Source: Paenibacillus sp. D2_2
Lineage (GTDB): Bacteria > Bacillota > Bacilli > Paenibacillales > Paenibacillaceae
Assembly: GCF_031199965.1 (NCBI RefSeq)
Contig: NZ_CP133605.1
Location: forward strand, 3,504,501-3,568,500
Direction of reading: 5' to 3'
Length of the DNA: 64,000 bases
The position numbers and the translations under genes were made by a program. The notes beneath the pieces are model-generated. The model was not told the DNA's origin, did no database searches, and worked only from the letters and a program-made list of their open reading frames with translations. Position 1 is the stretch's first letter, and each line of letters opens with the position of its first letter. Positions 38,323 to 46,973 of the stretch are shown here, one piece after another.

Positions 38323-38370
38323 GGTTCAATATTCTAAAGTGCTTCTCCTTTAGAATATTGGACCCTTTTG
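38323..38370. terminator. Rho-independent terminator
   Basis: GGTTCAATATTCTAAAG pairs with CTTTAGAATATTGGACC (one mismatch), eight-base loop, followed by CTTTTG. Ends the sugar operon; may also work for the convergent ABC gene. Confidence 0.85.
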
Positions 38371-38410
38371 CCTACTGCCAGCTTCTTTTCTTTAGTTCAA
38401 CTAATATAGA

Positions 38411-39169
38411 TCAAATTCCGATTTCCCGCATCTTGGCGGTAACCTTCTCGACTCTATCATCCATATCAGTACCTTCATACTTTGGAAGCCTCAGCTCACT
38501 GGCGATTTTGCCATCACGCATAAACATGATGCGCTCGGTACGCGCCGCAACCTTAGCGTCGTGAGTGACCAGCATTACTGCTGTGCCGTCCGCGTTGATC
38601 TCAGCCAAGAGGTCCATAATCTCCTGTGCGGATTTTGAGTTGAGCGCCCCTGTAGGCTCGTCGCCGAAGATGATCCTCGGACGGTTCATCAGGGCACGGC
38701 AAATGCCCGCACGCTGGAGTTGACCACCCGAGACCTGTGTAATATCGCGATTTTCTAGCCCTGAAATACCTACCCTAGTCATAAGCGTTCGCGCCTTCTC
38801 CGCAGTTTCTGCCGTGTTTTTTCGATTGCCGCGCATGGATGGGAGAATAATGTTATCGAGAATATTCAGATTTTTCAGCATCGTTGGCTGCTGGAAGACA
38901 AAGCCCATCGTTGTTCTGCGCAGATCCGAGAGTTCATTCTCTGAGGCTGCTGATAAATCCTTGTTGTCAAACATGACCTTTCCGCTATCAATGCCGTCTG
39001 TTCCACTCAGTGCGTACATCAACGTTGATTTCCCTGAACCTGAAGGACCCATCACCGCAACGAACTCACCCTCGTTAATCTCCACGGATACACCGTCAAG
39101 AACATGGTGCTTCTCTTCACCCACACCGAAAGATTTCACGATATGATCACCGATTATTATCTTCTTCAT
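38411..39169 (-). CDS. ABC transporter ATP-binding protein (MacB/LolD-like)
   Basis: 252 residues, ATG 39169 after AAGGAGTAGGTAG. Walker A VMGPSGSGKSTLMYALSG, Q-loop FVFQQPTML, signature QVSGGQLQRAGICRAL, Walker B IIFGDEPTGALNSKSAQ, H-loop VMLVTHDAKVA. Pairs with the FtsX-type permease gene that ends five bases upstream. Such pairs in Firmicutes act in antimicrobial-peptide resistance or lipid/lipoprotein release. Probable operon: TetR-MFS-permease-ATPase. Confidence 0.92.
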   Translation of the reverse strand: MKKIIIGDHIVKSFGVGEEKHHVLDGVSVEINEGEFVAVMGPSGSGKSTLMYALSGTDGIDSGKVMFDNKDLSAASENELSDLRRTTMGFVFQQPTMLKNLNILDNIILPSMRGNRKNTAETAEKARTLMTRVGISGLENRDITQVSGGQLQRAGICRALMNRPRIIFGDEPTGALNSKSAQEIMDLLAEINADGTAVMLVTHDAKVAARTERIMFMRDGKIASELRLPKYEGTDMDDRVEKVTAKMREIGI

Positions 39170-39173
39170 CTAC

Positions 39174-41491
39174 CTACTCCTTAATATTCTCGGAAATTTG
39201 TATTCGTCCCGTACCCGCTGTTCCGATCATCGTAGCGATCAATACCGTGCCGATCATCAGCAGTGGACTAAATAGATACGCCGACAGCGGATTAATTATA
39301 AAATGAAATGTTGCCGCGCCAAAGGAAGAGATCACTGCGCCCGCAAGCATCCCCCAAGCGTATTGGCGAGAAGCGTGCCAAGAATCATTCCGACAATCAG
39401 CACGAACCCAGACCTTGAGAGATACTGTGTTCTAATATCTGAGTTCGTGTATCCGAACACTTTCATCACTGCAATGGAGTATCTGTCTTTGGACACAAGC
39501 ATTTTCATAAACAACAGAGTAACCAGAACCATAATAATCAAAGCAACGAAAATCGAAGCATGGGAAGCCTTCTTGACAGAGCTTACAGTCGATCCGAAGG
39601 TCTGAGCCACAAATTCATCAATATCTGAGACCTTGGCATAACTAAACTTGTCTGTATATTTCGACGTTGTTTCGCTAATAAGAGATGGGTCGAATAGCTC
39701 CGCACAGATGACGTACCACATCACCTCTGTAGAACCGTCATTGAAACTAGCCTTAGCCGTCTTACCGCCGTTCGTGATATCAGAATAAATTCCACTTATG
39801 TTAAAACTCTTCTCTTGTCCTTCGATGACCAGCGTAATCGAATCGCCAACCTTCTTACCCAATTCATCAGCGTTCAAAGCAGAGAGCGCGATTTCACTTT
39901 CGGTTGCGGGAGCTCTTCCCTGGGAATATTGTATTGGGAAGTTCGTATGGTCACCGAGCTCGACTTTTATATTTTCCTCAGATCCGTCTTCCATCTTTAC
40001 TTTGAAGGTCTTGGTTGCTAGCACGGCATACTTTGAAATGGTACTGTCGCTGCGAAGCGAGTCTATAATTTCAGCAGTTCTCTCAGACATATGGTCCGTC
40101 TGCTGAACGTCGATACGCATATCGTAGTTTCCAATCCCCATATATTTAATGAAGCTCTTGGAGGAAATCGTGTTGTACAGGTTCTGTGGAACTATCATAA
40201 TAAATATGGAAATAACCAACACGACAAGCATAGTCGTATATAGTTTTTTCCGGGCAAGAACGTCTTTGATCCCGAGAAAAATATTCGTGTTCAGCAGCCT
40301 GTTCTCGCTTAGGCGGAAATTCTTAGCACCAGGCGTCTTTTCCTGGGAAGTCCCCAGGCGGATAGCTTCTGCTGCCGAGATCTTCCGGAAGCGTCTCAGG
40401 ACTCCATTTACATAAGCGATAACAGCAAGGAACACTAGCAACACACCGAGGATTCCTAGAGCGGCGGCAGCTGAAGAACTTCCGCTTTCCCCCATATATA
40501 GCCTAATGTTCTCAAGCAGCATGCCTTTGAAGATAAAGGACAGAGCATAGCCGATGATGCTACCTACCGCTGCTAGTGCTGCATATTTCCCGAGATAGAT
40601 CTTCTTAATATCCGTAATACGCAGTCCTATGGCCTTCATCACGCCGATTTCACGGTAATCATCTTCAATCTTTGCAAGCAGCGTAAAGCGGATACACATC
40701 AATGCGATCGTCACGACCAGTATGCTAACCAGAAGGATAACCCCTATCATCATCCCGTCTGAGAGGGCGTTAATCATTTTAAAAAGCGAGTATGTAATCG
40801 TCGGTCCGTTCGCTTCCAACCCTGCGGAGGCATATGCTGTTTCGAATTCACCGAGCCTCGACAAATCCTTTAATCTGAACTCTATCAAATACTCTACACT
40901 GCCCTGATCTCTTAGCTGCTCAAAGTCATGCTTACTAATTAGAAATCTCTTGGAAGACGCCAACATGGAATTCATCTGTGAATCCCGAAGAAAACCTGCA
41001 ATCCGAAATTCCTTCCCACCGATAACGGCCTGGTCGCCTATATGGATCATATCGTCCTTCATGTAACTGACTGGAACATAGAGTTCTCCATCGGATACAT
41101 CGATGACCTTGCTGTCCAGATCGAGCAGATAATCAAATTTCACACTCTGTACGCTTAATCCATTGTCTTGAACACTACCGGTAAGCGACTGATCTCCGAA
41201 CCGAAATTGCGAACCATCTAAATTCAGGAATTCAAGCGCTTGATAATCTTCAACATTGTCATTCTGCTTCGCAAATGCCTCCAGTCGTGAAGCATCGATC
41301 TCCCCGGAATGCATCTGCATAAAGTGCGGAGTCCTGGCTTGTGTCATCATCGAATCCAGCGCTCCTGACAGATTGACGATCAGAATCGCCGCAAGTGATA
41401 CAAGCATAGCTGCTGCAATAATAAATATCGTGGTCGTCAGTGTGACGAGCTTGCTCTTCGCAATGTCATTGCGGATTATTCTTGAATACAT
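39174..41491 (-). pseudogene. FtsX-like ABC permease, one frameshift near C-terminus
   Basis: ATG 41491 after GGGGGACAT; the first 719 codons are intact. Topology: helix at 20-45 (TLTTTIFIIAAAMLVSLAAI), large extracellular domain, three helices (about 245-375), second extracellular domain, and C-terminal helices, i.e. two FtsX units. A G is missing in the C5 run at 39351-39355; restored, the last helix continues MLAGAVISSFGAATFHF and LLMIGTVLIATMIGTAG, ending in RIQISENIKE, 772 aa in total. Overlaps the MFS gene stop by 16 bases. Confidence 0.9.
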
Positions 41492-42774
41492 ATGTCCCCC
41501 TTGTGTTCTAGCTTTCTAACTGACTTCAAGTTGTACAGAACAATGGAAAGCAGACTTAACACGATCCCGGAAACAATAATGAGGAAGCCTGTTCCTCTGC
41601 CACTGCCTGTGCCGATAATCCTCCCCACACTACCGGCAAGCACTCCCCCTTCTACTAATAAAGGAGTGAACAGGTAGTCCGCTATCAGCCCGGCAAGTCC
41701 ATAAGCAGCTACATAACCAAACTGAGTAATAACACCGATCAGTGCCCACGCCCGTCCTTGCTTAGAATTATCAATATTAGTACGGACAAGATAATCCAGA
41801 CTTACATTGGCAAAAGGAATCATGGCAAAAAAGAGAAAACCAGCGACACATATCAAGACAATATTTTCACGCAATCCAAACATGGCCATAAATATGCCTA
41901 CTAGGAACATGGAGAACGATAGTATTTTTACATAATCTTTCTTGATCGGAAGAAATCCAATAACCACACTCGTTACGAGCATGCCCGAAGCTACAATGGT
42001 CTCGACCGTTCCTATTACGGAGCTCTTGGAGAATGCCAGAAGCATCGGGATCGAAAGGGTCTCAATGATTCCAAGCAGAAAGGTCAGCAATGATGTCATG
42101 AAGATAAGGACAAGCACCCCTCTATTCCCAGATATGGCGCTCCAACCGTCCTTGAAGTCCCGAATGAACGAATTGGCCCGCTCATAGGTCTTGGAAGCCA
42201 GACCGCTACGCACTACGAGTGTTGTCGTAACCGTCACAAAAAAAGTGCAAATATCGATGATCAAGAGCAGCTTGATATCCGAAATCACGAGCAAATATCC
42301 AGCAATGATCGGTGAGATCAAAAATTTGGACGTGCCCGCGATCTGGACAAGACCACTTGCCTTGGTGTACTGCTCCTTCGTTAGCAAATCAGTAACCGTA
42401 GCCTTGTAAGCCGGATCAAGCAGCGATGAGAATACCGAGCTGATCGTCACCCCTACGCAAATCTGCCAGAGCTGTGCTTCACCGCGAAGCATGCAAATCA
42501 AGATGAATACAAGGCCTATGGCTGAAAGGCTATCGCCTAAGATCATAAGAAGTCTGCGGTCATAACGATCTGCGAGTACTCCAGCAAAGGCACTTAGAAG
42601 AAGCGAGGGCATGAAAGCTAGCAGGGTGACAAGACCCATTGCAGATGCTTTCCCGGTCATCTGGAACACATAAATCCCCAGCCCGAATGAAGTAAGTCCG
42701 TTACCGATTGCAGATATAAACTGTCCTGACCATAAAATAAGAAATCTTCCAAAAAGCTTGTTCGAATTATCCAT
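41476..42774 (-). CDS. MFS transporter (12 TM, MDR-type)
   Basis: 432 residues from ATG 42774, with GGAGG five bases upstream, MDNSNKLFGRFLILWSGQF; the frame extends to 42798 within the TetR stop. Motif A GVLADRYDRRLLMILGDSL and twelve hydrophobic segments match the MFS_3/enterobactin-exporter-like group of Firmicutes. Substrate unknown. Located between the TetR and FtsX-permease genes with overlaps at both ends, so it is in the same operon. Confidence 0.88.
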   Translation of the reverse strand: MDNSNKLFGRFLILWSGQFISAIGNGLTSFGLGIYVFQMTGKASAMGLVTLLAFMPSLLLSAFAGVLADRYDRRLLMILGDSLSAIGLVFILICMLRGEAQLWQICVGVTISSVFSSLLDPAYKATVTDLLTKEQYTKASGLVQIAGTSKFLISPIIAGYLLVISDIKLLLIIDICTFFVTVTTTLVVRSGLASKTYERANSFIRDFKDGWSAISGNRGVLVLIFMTSLLTFLLGIIETLSIPMLLAFSKSSVIGTVETIVASGMLVTSVVIGFLPIKKDYVKILSFSMFLVGIFMAMFGLRENIVLICVAGFLFFAMIPFANVSLDYLVRTNIDNSKQGRAWALIGVITQFGYVAAYGLAGLIADYLFTPLLVEGGVLAGSVGRIIGTGSGRGTGFLIIVSGIVLSLLSIVLYNLKSVRKLEHKGDICIQE

Positions 42775-42787
42775 CACTGCCTCCATA

Positions 42788-43413
42788 TTAGCCGCCAAAC
42801 ATCTGCATCACATGTATAAGACTTCCACTCTCAGCGCCTAGCAGCTTCTCAATGTTGTATACTAGCGCCTGCGCCCGCTGAGCGAGCTCCTCGTTCGTCA
42901 TCGGAACCATATCATCATCAAAAATCGTATTGGCATAAATCATAACCATCTCCATGCACTCATACGGAAACGGTGTGTTAAACAGTCCCTGCGCGATACC
43001 TTCGCGGATAATATCCGCCAGAATCGGCGTAACTCCGTTAATCAGCACCTTTTGTATTTTCTGATGCATCAGCGCGTTTTGCGGCTTGTGGATATGCTCC
43101 ATAATCTCCTGATTGCTTCCGTCGTTCATATTCAGTGCCATGACCACACGGATAATACGTTCAACGACGGGAATGCTCTTGTCCGCGGCAATTTCTTGTG
43201 CCGCCCCTATTAGACGAACGCTATATCGCTCAATCAGCGCATCCATAATATCTTCCTTTGATTTGAAATGATAATATAGCGTCCCCGCGCAATCCCGACC
43301 TTCTCGAGAATATCGTTCGTACTCGTGCCATCAAAGCCTTTCTGTGTAAACAGCTCTTCCGCCGCATCAAGAATTTCATTCCTGCGTTCTTCAGCATCTT
43401 TAACAACTCTCAT
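42788..43413 (-). pseudogene. TetR-family regulator of the MFS-ABC operon, one frameshift
   Basis: ATG 43413 after GGGAGGTGCAAT: MRVVKDAEERRNEILDAAEE. HTH: TSTNDILEKVGIARG, then, after restoring a G lost in the C4 run at 43283-43286, TLYYHFKSKEDIMDALIERYS. C-terminal ligand domain up to residue 208. First gene of its own operon, preceded by a palindrome at 43445-43461 that fits autoregulation. Loss of the frame, if real, would derepress the operon. Confidence 0.9.
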
Positions 43414-43444
43414 ATTGCACCTCCCTGTTTGAATCAATTTATCG

Positions 43445-43461
43445 ACCGACTGTCTGTCGGT
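43445..43461. promoter_or_regulatory. TetR operator palindrome
   Basis: ACCGAC-TGTCT-GTCGGT, perfect 6-bp arms, 31 bases before the TetR start. Typical TetR-family self-operator position and shape. Confidence 0.65.
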
Positions 43462-43510
43462 AATATAGTAACATAGATTATGAGTGATGGAAAGAGATAT
43501 ACTTCTCTAT

Positions 43511-43560
43511 GAAAAAAAGAGCACGATCTGGAATCACTCCCTTTTCGCGCTCTCTTTTTC
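43511..43560. terminator. Terminator after the HAD nucleotidase gene
   Basis: GAAAAAAAGAGC pairs with GCTCTCTTTTTC across a 26-base loop; U-rich on the minus strand. Confidence 0.6.
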
Positions 43561-43604
43561 ATTATTATTTCACGAACTATAGTAGCTATCAATAATCGTG
43601 TCTC

Positions 43605-44303
43605 TCAACCTCTCTGCATCCCTAATATCTGATACAGCTCCTCAAGCGTACGAATTTCATAGGTTGGAACAATATCCGTATCATTCTCTTGCCCCGTAGG
43701 ATTGAACCAGCATGTATCCAAACCTGCCAGTTGCCCGCCCTTGATATCGGAGCTTAATGAATCCCCGATAATTAATGCCTGCTGCGGATCAAAATTTGAA
43801 ATGCGTGCGAACACGTAATCAAAGAATTCTTTCATGGGCTTCTGATAACCCGTATCCTCCGATACGAAAATATTCGTAAACATCGGATGTAGACCTGAAT
43901 CATGGAGCCGGCGATCCTGTGTCTTAGATACACCATTCGTCACGATATGCAGGTCATACCCGCCCTTCAGAGCCGTAATCACTTCCAGAGCACCATCGAT
44001 AAGCTGATGTCCCTGTTCTAGATAGCTGCGGTATTGCTGTTCCAGCAGAACTCCATCTACTTCATGCCCATACTCCTTCAATAGCAGAGAAAATCGAGTA
44101 TTTACGACTTCATCGCGATCGATTTGTCCCTCTTCAAATGCCCTCCATAGTCCCTGATTCACTTGTTTATAATGCGCTTCGATTTCATCCGTTAGCTTCA
44201 TCTGTTGTTCTTCGAATAATAAGCGCAAAGCCAGCCTTTCAGCTTCCTTAAAGTCTAATAATGTATCATCTACGTCAAATAATAATGTCTTATAATTCTT
44301 CAT
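43605..44303 (-). CDS. YjjG-type noncanonical nucleotide 5'-nucleotidase (HAD)
   Basis: 232 residues from ATG 44303, eight bases after GGAGAGG. Motif I LLFDVDDTLLDFKEAE, helical cap, motif II HIVTNGVSKTQDRRL, motif III Lys in TGYQKPMKEFF and motif IV ALIIGDSLSSDIKGGQLAG. The sequence pattern matches the YjjG/YfnB subfamily, which removes phosphate from noncanonical pyrimidine nucleotides. Cytosolic. Intact, near but not clearly cotranscribed with the YdcZ cluster. Confidence 0.9.
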   Translation of the reverse strand: MKNYKTLLFDVDDTLLDFKEAERLALRLLFEEQQMKLTDEIEAHYKQVNQGLWRAFEEGQIDRDEVVNTRFSLLLKEYGHEVDGVLLEQQYRSYLEQGHQLIDGALEVITALKGGYDLHIVTNGVSKTQDRRLHDSGLHPMFTNIFVSEDTGYQKPMKEFFDYVFARISNFDPQQALIIGDSLSSDIKGGQLAGLDTCWFNPTGQENDTDIVPTYEIRTLEELYQILGMQRG

Positions 44304-44354
44304 CACTTATCCTCTCCAATCCCAATCTGTCTACATATGTCTTTATATACCCTC

Positions 44355-44834
44355 TTAAGCTGCTGGCTGGTTTGGTACCGACTTACGCGCATCGCTGCGC
44401 TTGCCGCCTGTCTTAAATACGATAATGCCGCCAACAATGACCAATACCCCGACAGCCTGTTTTCCCGTAAAAGGGACCTTATCTAGGCCAAGCAGTCCCA
44501 GTGAGTCGAACAAGAGAGCAAATCCGATCTGGGACGCCATCGCGATGGAGATCGCATACGTCGGACCAAGACGCTTCACTCCCTGCACCAACGAAAGAAC
44601 CACGCCTACCCCAATAATGCCACTGAACCAGTACCACGTCTTCATATTAGACAAATCGAACAGTTGCTTGCCTTCAACTGCTAGGCCAATGGTGAATGAA
44701 GCGAAGAATCCCATGGCAAGCACGATTGCCGTAGTCGTCCACGTTCCCACGCCCGCATCCACTTTGTTATTGAATACATTTTGAATACCCACAAGCGAGC
44801 CAGCAATGAGTGCCAATACCAAGCCTGTAATCAT
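44355..44834 (-). CDS. YdcZ-family (DMT) small membrane transporter 1
   Basis: 159 residues from ATG 44834 after GAGAGGAGACGCTT. Five membrane helices; signature TGLVLALIAGSLVGIQNVFN, then GVGTWTTTAIVLAMGF and SQIGFALLFDSLGLLGL. This is the PF04657 (DUF606/YdcZ) half-size DMT family, often encoded as pairs. The second member is at 45576-46001, with a Crp-type regulator gene between. Confidence 0.9.
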   Translation of the reverse strand: MITGLVLALIAGSLVGIQNVFNNKVDAGVGTWTTTAIVLAMGFFASFTIGLAVEGKQLFDLSNMKTWYWFSGIIGVGVVLSLVQGVKRLGPTYAISIAMASQIGFALLFDSLGLLGLDKVPFTGKQAVGVLVIVGGIIVFKTGGKRSDARKSVPNQPAA

Positions 44835-44846
44835 AAGCGTCTCCTC

Positions 44847-45548
44847 TCACATTTCATATATATTATGACCTGCCAATGAACGCAATCGCTCCCGATCCTT
44901 TACATAAATGAATCCGCGACTGCGTTCAACCAAGTCCTCTTCGCAAAATTTATGAATAACCCGGTTTAGATGTCTGTAGCTAGTACCGAGATAGTTCGCC
45001 ACGTCCCGCAAGCTGACTGTACTGAGCTGACCGTTAAATCGTGGATCCGATTCGTCATACGAGATGGATAAGAGATAACTCGCCAAGCGTGCCTCCACCG
45101 GATACATCAGATTAAAGCTTAATGAGTCGGATTTCGTGCAAAACTTCGTCGTAATGATCCTGAGCAGAAAACGAAGCAATTCCGGGTCACTTGTTCCATA
45201 ATGATGCAGCCAGCGAGTATGGACAGCAATCAAATGAACGGACGATACAGCCTCGACCGAATTCATAAAGTCGATCCCTTGTACATACTCAATGTCCCCG
45301 ATCACCTCTAGCGCCGTTTTGAACGATATGATCAACGCCTTGCCTTCCGCAGAGGTATTATGAACCTTCACTTTCCCTTTCACAAGTACGTACAAGTACT
45401 CCGCAGGATCCCCCTGCGAACAGATGAGTTCACCCTGCTCATAGCTGTAAAGGACCAAATGCGGCATGATGTTCGCATTGAATGTCGATGCAATCTCATG
45501 TATCTCCAAATAGTGAGCCAGTTGTTCACGATCCTTAATTTCTTTCAT
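44847..45548 (-). CDS. Crp/Fnr-family regulator (YeiL-like)
   Basis: 233 residues from ATG 45548, GCAGAGGTGAAGGCGTGCT upstream. Cyclic-nucleotide-binding-like barrel (about 25-130: YSYEQGELICSQGDPAEYLYVLVKGKVKV), long dimer helix, and winged HTH with LRDVANYLGTSYRHLNRVI. No Fe-S Cys cluster is visible at the N-terminus. Located between two YdcZ transporter genes (12 and 28 bases apart), strongly suggesting it controls them; resembles YeiL-type regulators. Confidence 0.88.
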   Translation of the reverse strand: MKEIKDREQLAHYLEIHEIASTFNANIMPHLVLYSYEQGELICSQGDPAEYLYVLVKGKVKVHNTSAEGKALIISFKTALEVIGDIEYVQGIDFMNSVEAVSSVHLIAVHTRWLHHYGTSDPELLRFLLRIITTKFCTKSDSLSFNLMYPVEARLASYLLSISYDESDPRFNGQLSTVSLRDVANYLGTSYRHLNRVIHKFCEEDLVERSRGFIYVKDRERLRSLAGHNIYEM

Positions 45549-45575
45549 AGCACGCCTTCACCTCTGCTGCGGAAA

Positions 45576-46001
45576 TTACATCTTCATTATAATCACTCCG
45601 GCGATCATCATCCCGATACCGATGAACTGAGCTAGCTTCATCTTCTGCTTCGCTACACCGAACCATCCCCTGCTGTCGATCACAAAGGTTACACCTAGCT
45701 GAGCTATCAACACAATGGCTATCGTCAAGGTAATGCCGATGTGATGAATTGCCGTAACATTACTCGAAATGATGATCGCTGCCAGGGCACCCCCGGTAAG
45801 ATACAACGGCTTCACTTTCCCTACTTTCCTCCACTGCCCGTCACGGACGATAAGCAGAAGGAGAACAGCCAGCACAAATCCAGTGAACTGGGTAATCGTC
45901 GCCGCTTGCCAAGTGCCAATATCTTGACTGATTCGGGAGTTCGCTACACCTTGCAGCGTAATAAACGCCCCGCCTAACAATGCAAATAAGATTCCTAACA
46001 T
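45576..46001 (-). CDS. YdcZ-family (DMT) small membrane transporter 2
   Basis: 141 residues from ATG 46001, AGGGGAGCGGAAAG upstream. Same fold as the 44355-44834 protein: LGILFALLGGAFITLQGVAN, DIGTWQAATITQFTGFV, VLIAQLGVTFVIDSRGWFG. The pair probably works as a heterodimer, one inverted relative to the other. First gene of the YdcZ-Crp-YdcZ operon. Intact. Confidence 0.9.
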   Translation of the reverse strand: MLGILFALLGGAFITLQGVANSRISQDIGTWQAATITQFTGFVLAVLLLLIVRDGQWRKVGKVKPLYLTGGALAAIIISSNVTAIHHIGITLTIAIVLIAQLGVTFVIDSRGWFGVAKQKMKLAQFIGIGMMIAGVIIMKM

Positions 46002-46131
46002 CTTTCCGCTCCCCTACTACTTGATCGATTTCACTATGCTACTATTTAAAATCAAATCGAAGCATCCGGGGAAGGACATATGTCCCAAGTGTATCAAAAA
46101 AGGAAAGCATAGCGACATCCCACTTATTAAT

Positions 46132-46238
46132 GTGTGTTCGAAAAGGCAGGTTTTCAGCACCAAAGCTTATGCTTCCGATGTGCGTTTTTTCAAAACGCTT
46201 CAGTTGGATAAAGCTAGGGACTTTTTGAACAACCTCTA
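46132..46238 (-). repeat. Gene-end repeat, copy B
   Basis: On the minus strand it starts TAGAGGTTGTTCAAAAAGTC immediately after the TAA of the TetR gene, and ends TTTTCGAACACAC. Shares GCTAGGGACTTTTTGAAC, TTGGATAAAGC and TTTTCAGCACC blocks with copy A, with about 30 extra internal bases. Confidence 0.7.
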
Positions 46239-46835
46239 TTATTGTGCTTGTCCCGAGAAAATCGGCAATAGAACTTCATCGACCAATTGGATCTGATACT
46301 CCCTCGTTACAGCTCCACCACGCATGATGTTTTCAACCCGCAGAAAATCAAAGGGCAAGCTCATTTGCATAGTTGTGAATTCATGATGTATCTCCCCTCG
46401 TTCTTTGGCAAAACCCTCGATCCTCTTCATGACTTGCATATTGCTGTTACGTGCACTCACTGACCATTCTTTGACACTATCATTCTTCTGACTTAGCACC
46501 AACAACGTTGCACTAAGAACCTCTGAACTTATGGTTTCAAAAAATTGCTGATAAATCTCTACAACACTCAATAAATCTAGACGTAAGCTTCCTTTATTTT
46601 GGATCAGATCAATCATATCTCCTCCAAGAGCCTGTGTAGATTTATAGTGTACCACTGCATGCAACAGATCAACTTGCGTCTCATAACGGCGATAAATGAC
46701 TGTACGACTAGTTTCTGCCTGTTTTGCTACATTTTGAAACGTCATATTTTCATAACCTGATTCATGAATAATATCGTATGCTGCCTCGAGAATGGCAACC
46801 TCTAGCTCTTCGCCACGTCTTCGCTCATTTACCAT
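46239..46835 (-). CDS. TetR-family regulator of the MFS exporter
   Basis: 198 residues; ATG 46835 after GAAGCGGGAGGATATACC, the longer frame to 46865 has no site. HTH: MTFQNVAKQAETSRTVIYRRY. C-terminal ligand-binding domain typical of TetR_C family. Divergent from the MFS gene (138 bases) with two matching inverted repeats between, so it presumably represses both. The stop codon abuts the dispersed repeat copy B. Confidence 0.88.
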   Translation of the reverse strand: MVNERRRGEELEVAILEAAYDIIHESGYENMTFQNVAKQAETSRTVIYRRYETQVDLLHAVVHYKSTQALGGDMIDLIQNKGSLRLDLLSVVEIYQQFFETISSEVLSATLLVLSQKNDSVKEWSVSARNSNMQVMKRIEGFAKERGEIHHEFTTMQMSLPFDFLRVENIMRGGAVTREYQIQLVDEVLLPIFSGQAQ

Positions 46836-46881
46836 GGTATATCCTCCCGCTTCATTACTACTCATTATTTTATCACATTTT

Positions 46882-46900
46882 AAGATACATGTTGTACTTT
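46882..46900. promoter_or_regulatory. TetR operator 1
   Basis: AAGATAC-ATGTT-GTACTTT, imperfect inverted repeat, 47 bases before the TetR start. Confidence 0.6.
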
Positions 46901-46928
46901 ATTTGATTTAGGTGTATACTCCTGAAAC

Positions 46929-46947
46929 AAGATACAATTTGCATCTT
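46929..46947. promoter_or_regulatory. TetR operator 2
   Basis: AAGATAC-AATTT-GCATCTT, same half-site as operator 1 with the same 19-bp length, 27 bases before the MFS start. Two matching sites support a shared repressor. Confidence 0.65.
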
Positions 46948-46973
46948 ATTTTGAAGGAGTGGGTTAAAATTAT

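Noticed and set aside
46021..46296. Plus-strand frame of 91 codons with CPKC motif
   Set aside because: It runs through repeat copy B and antisense to the TetR gene, has no ribosome binding site, and its C-terminal half is encoded by the repeat.
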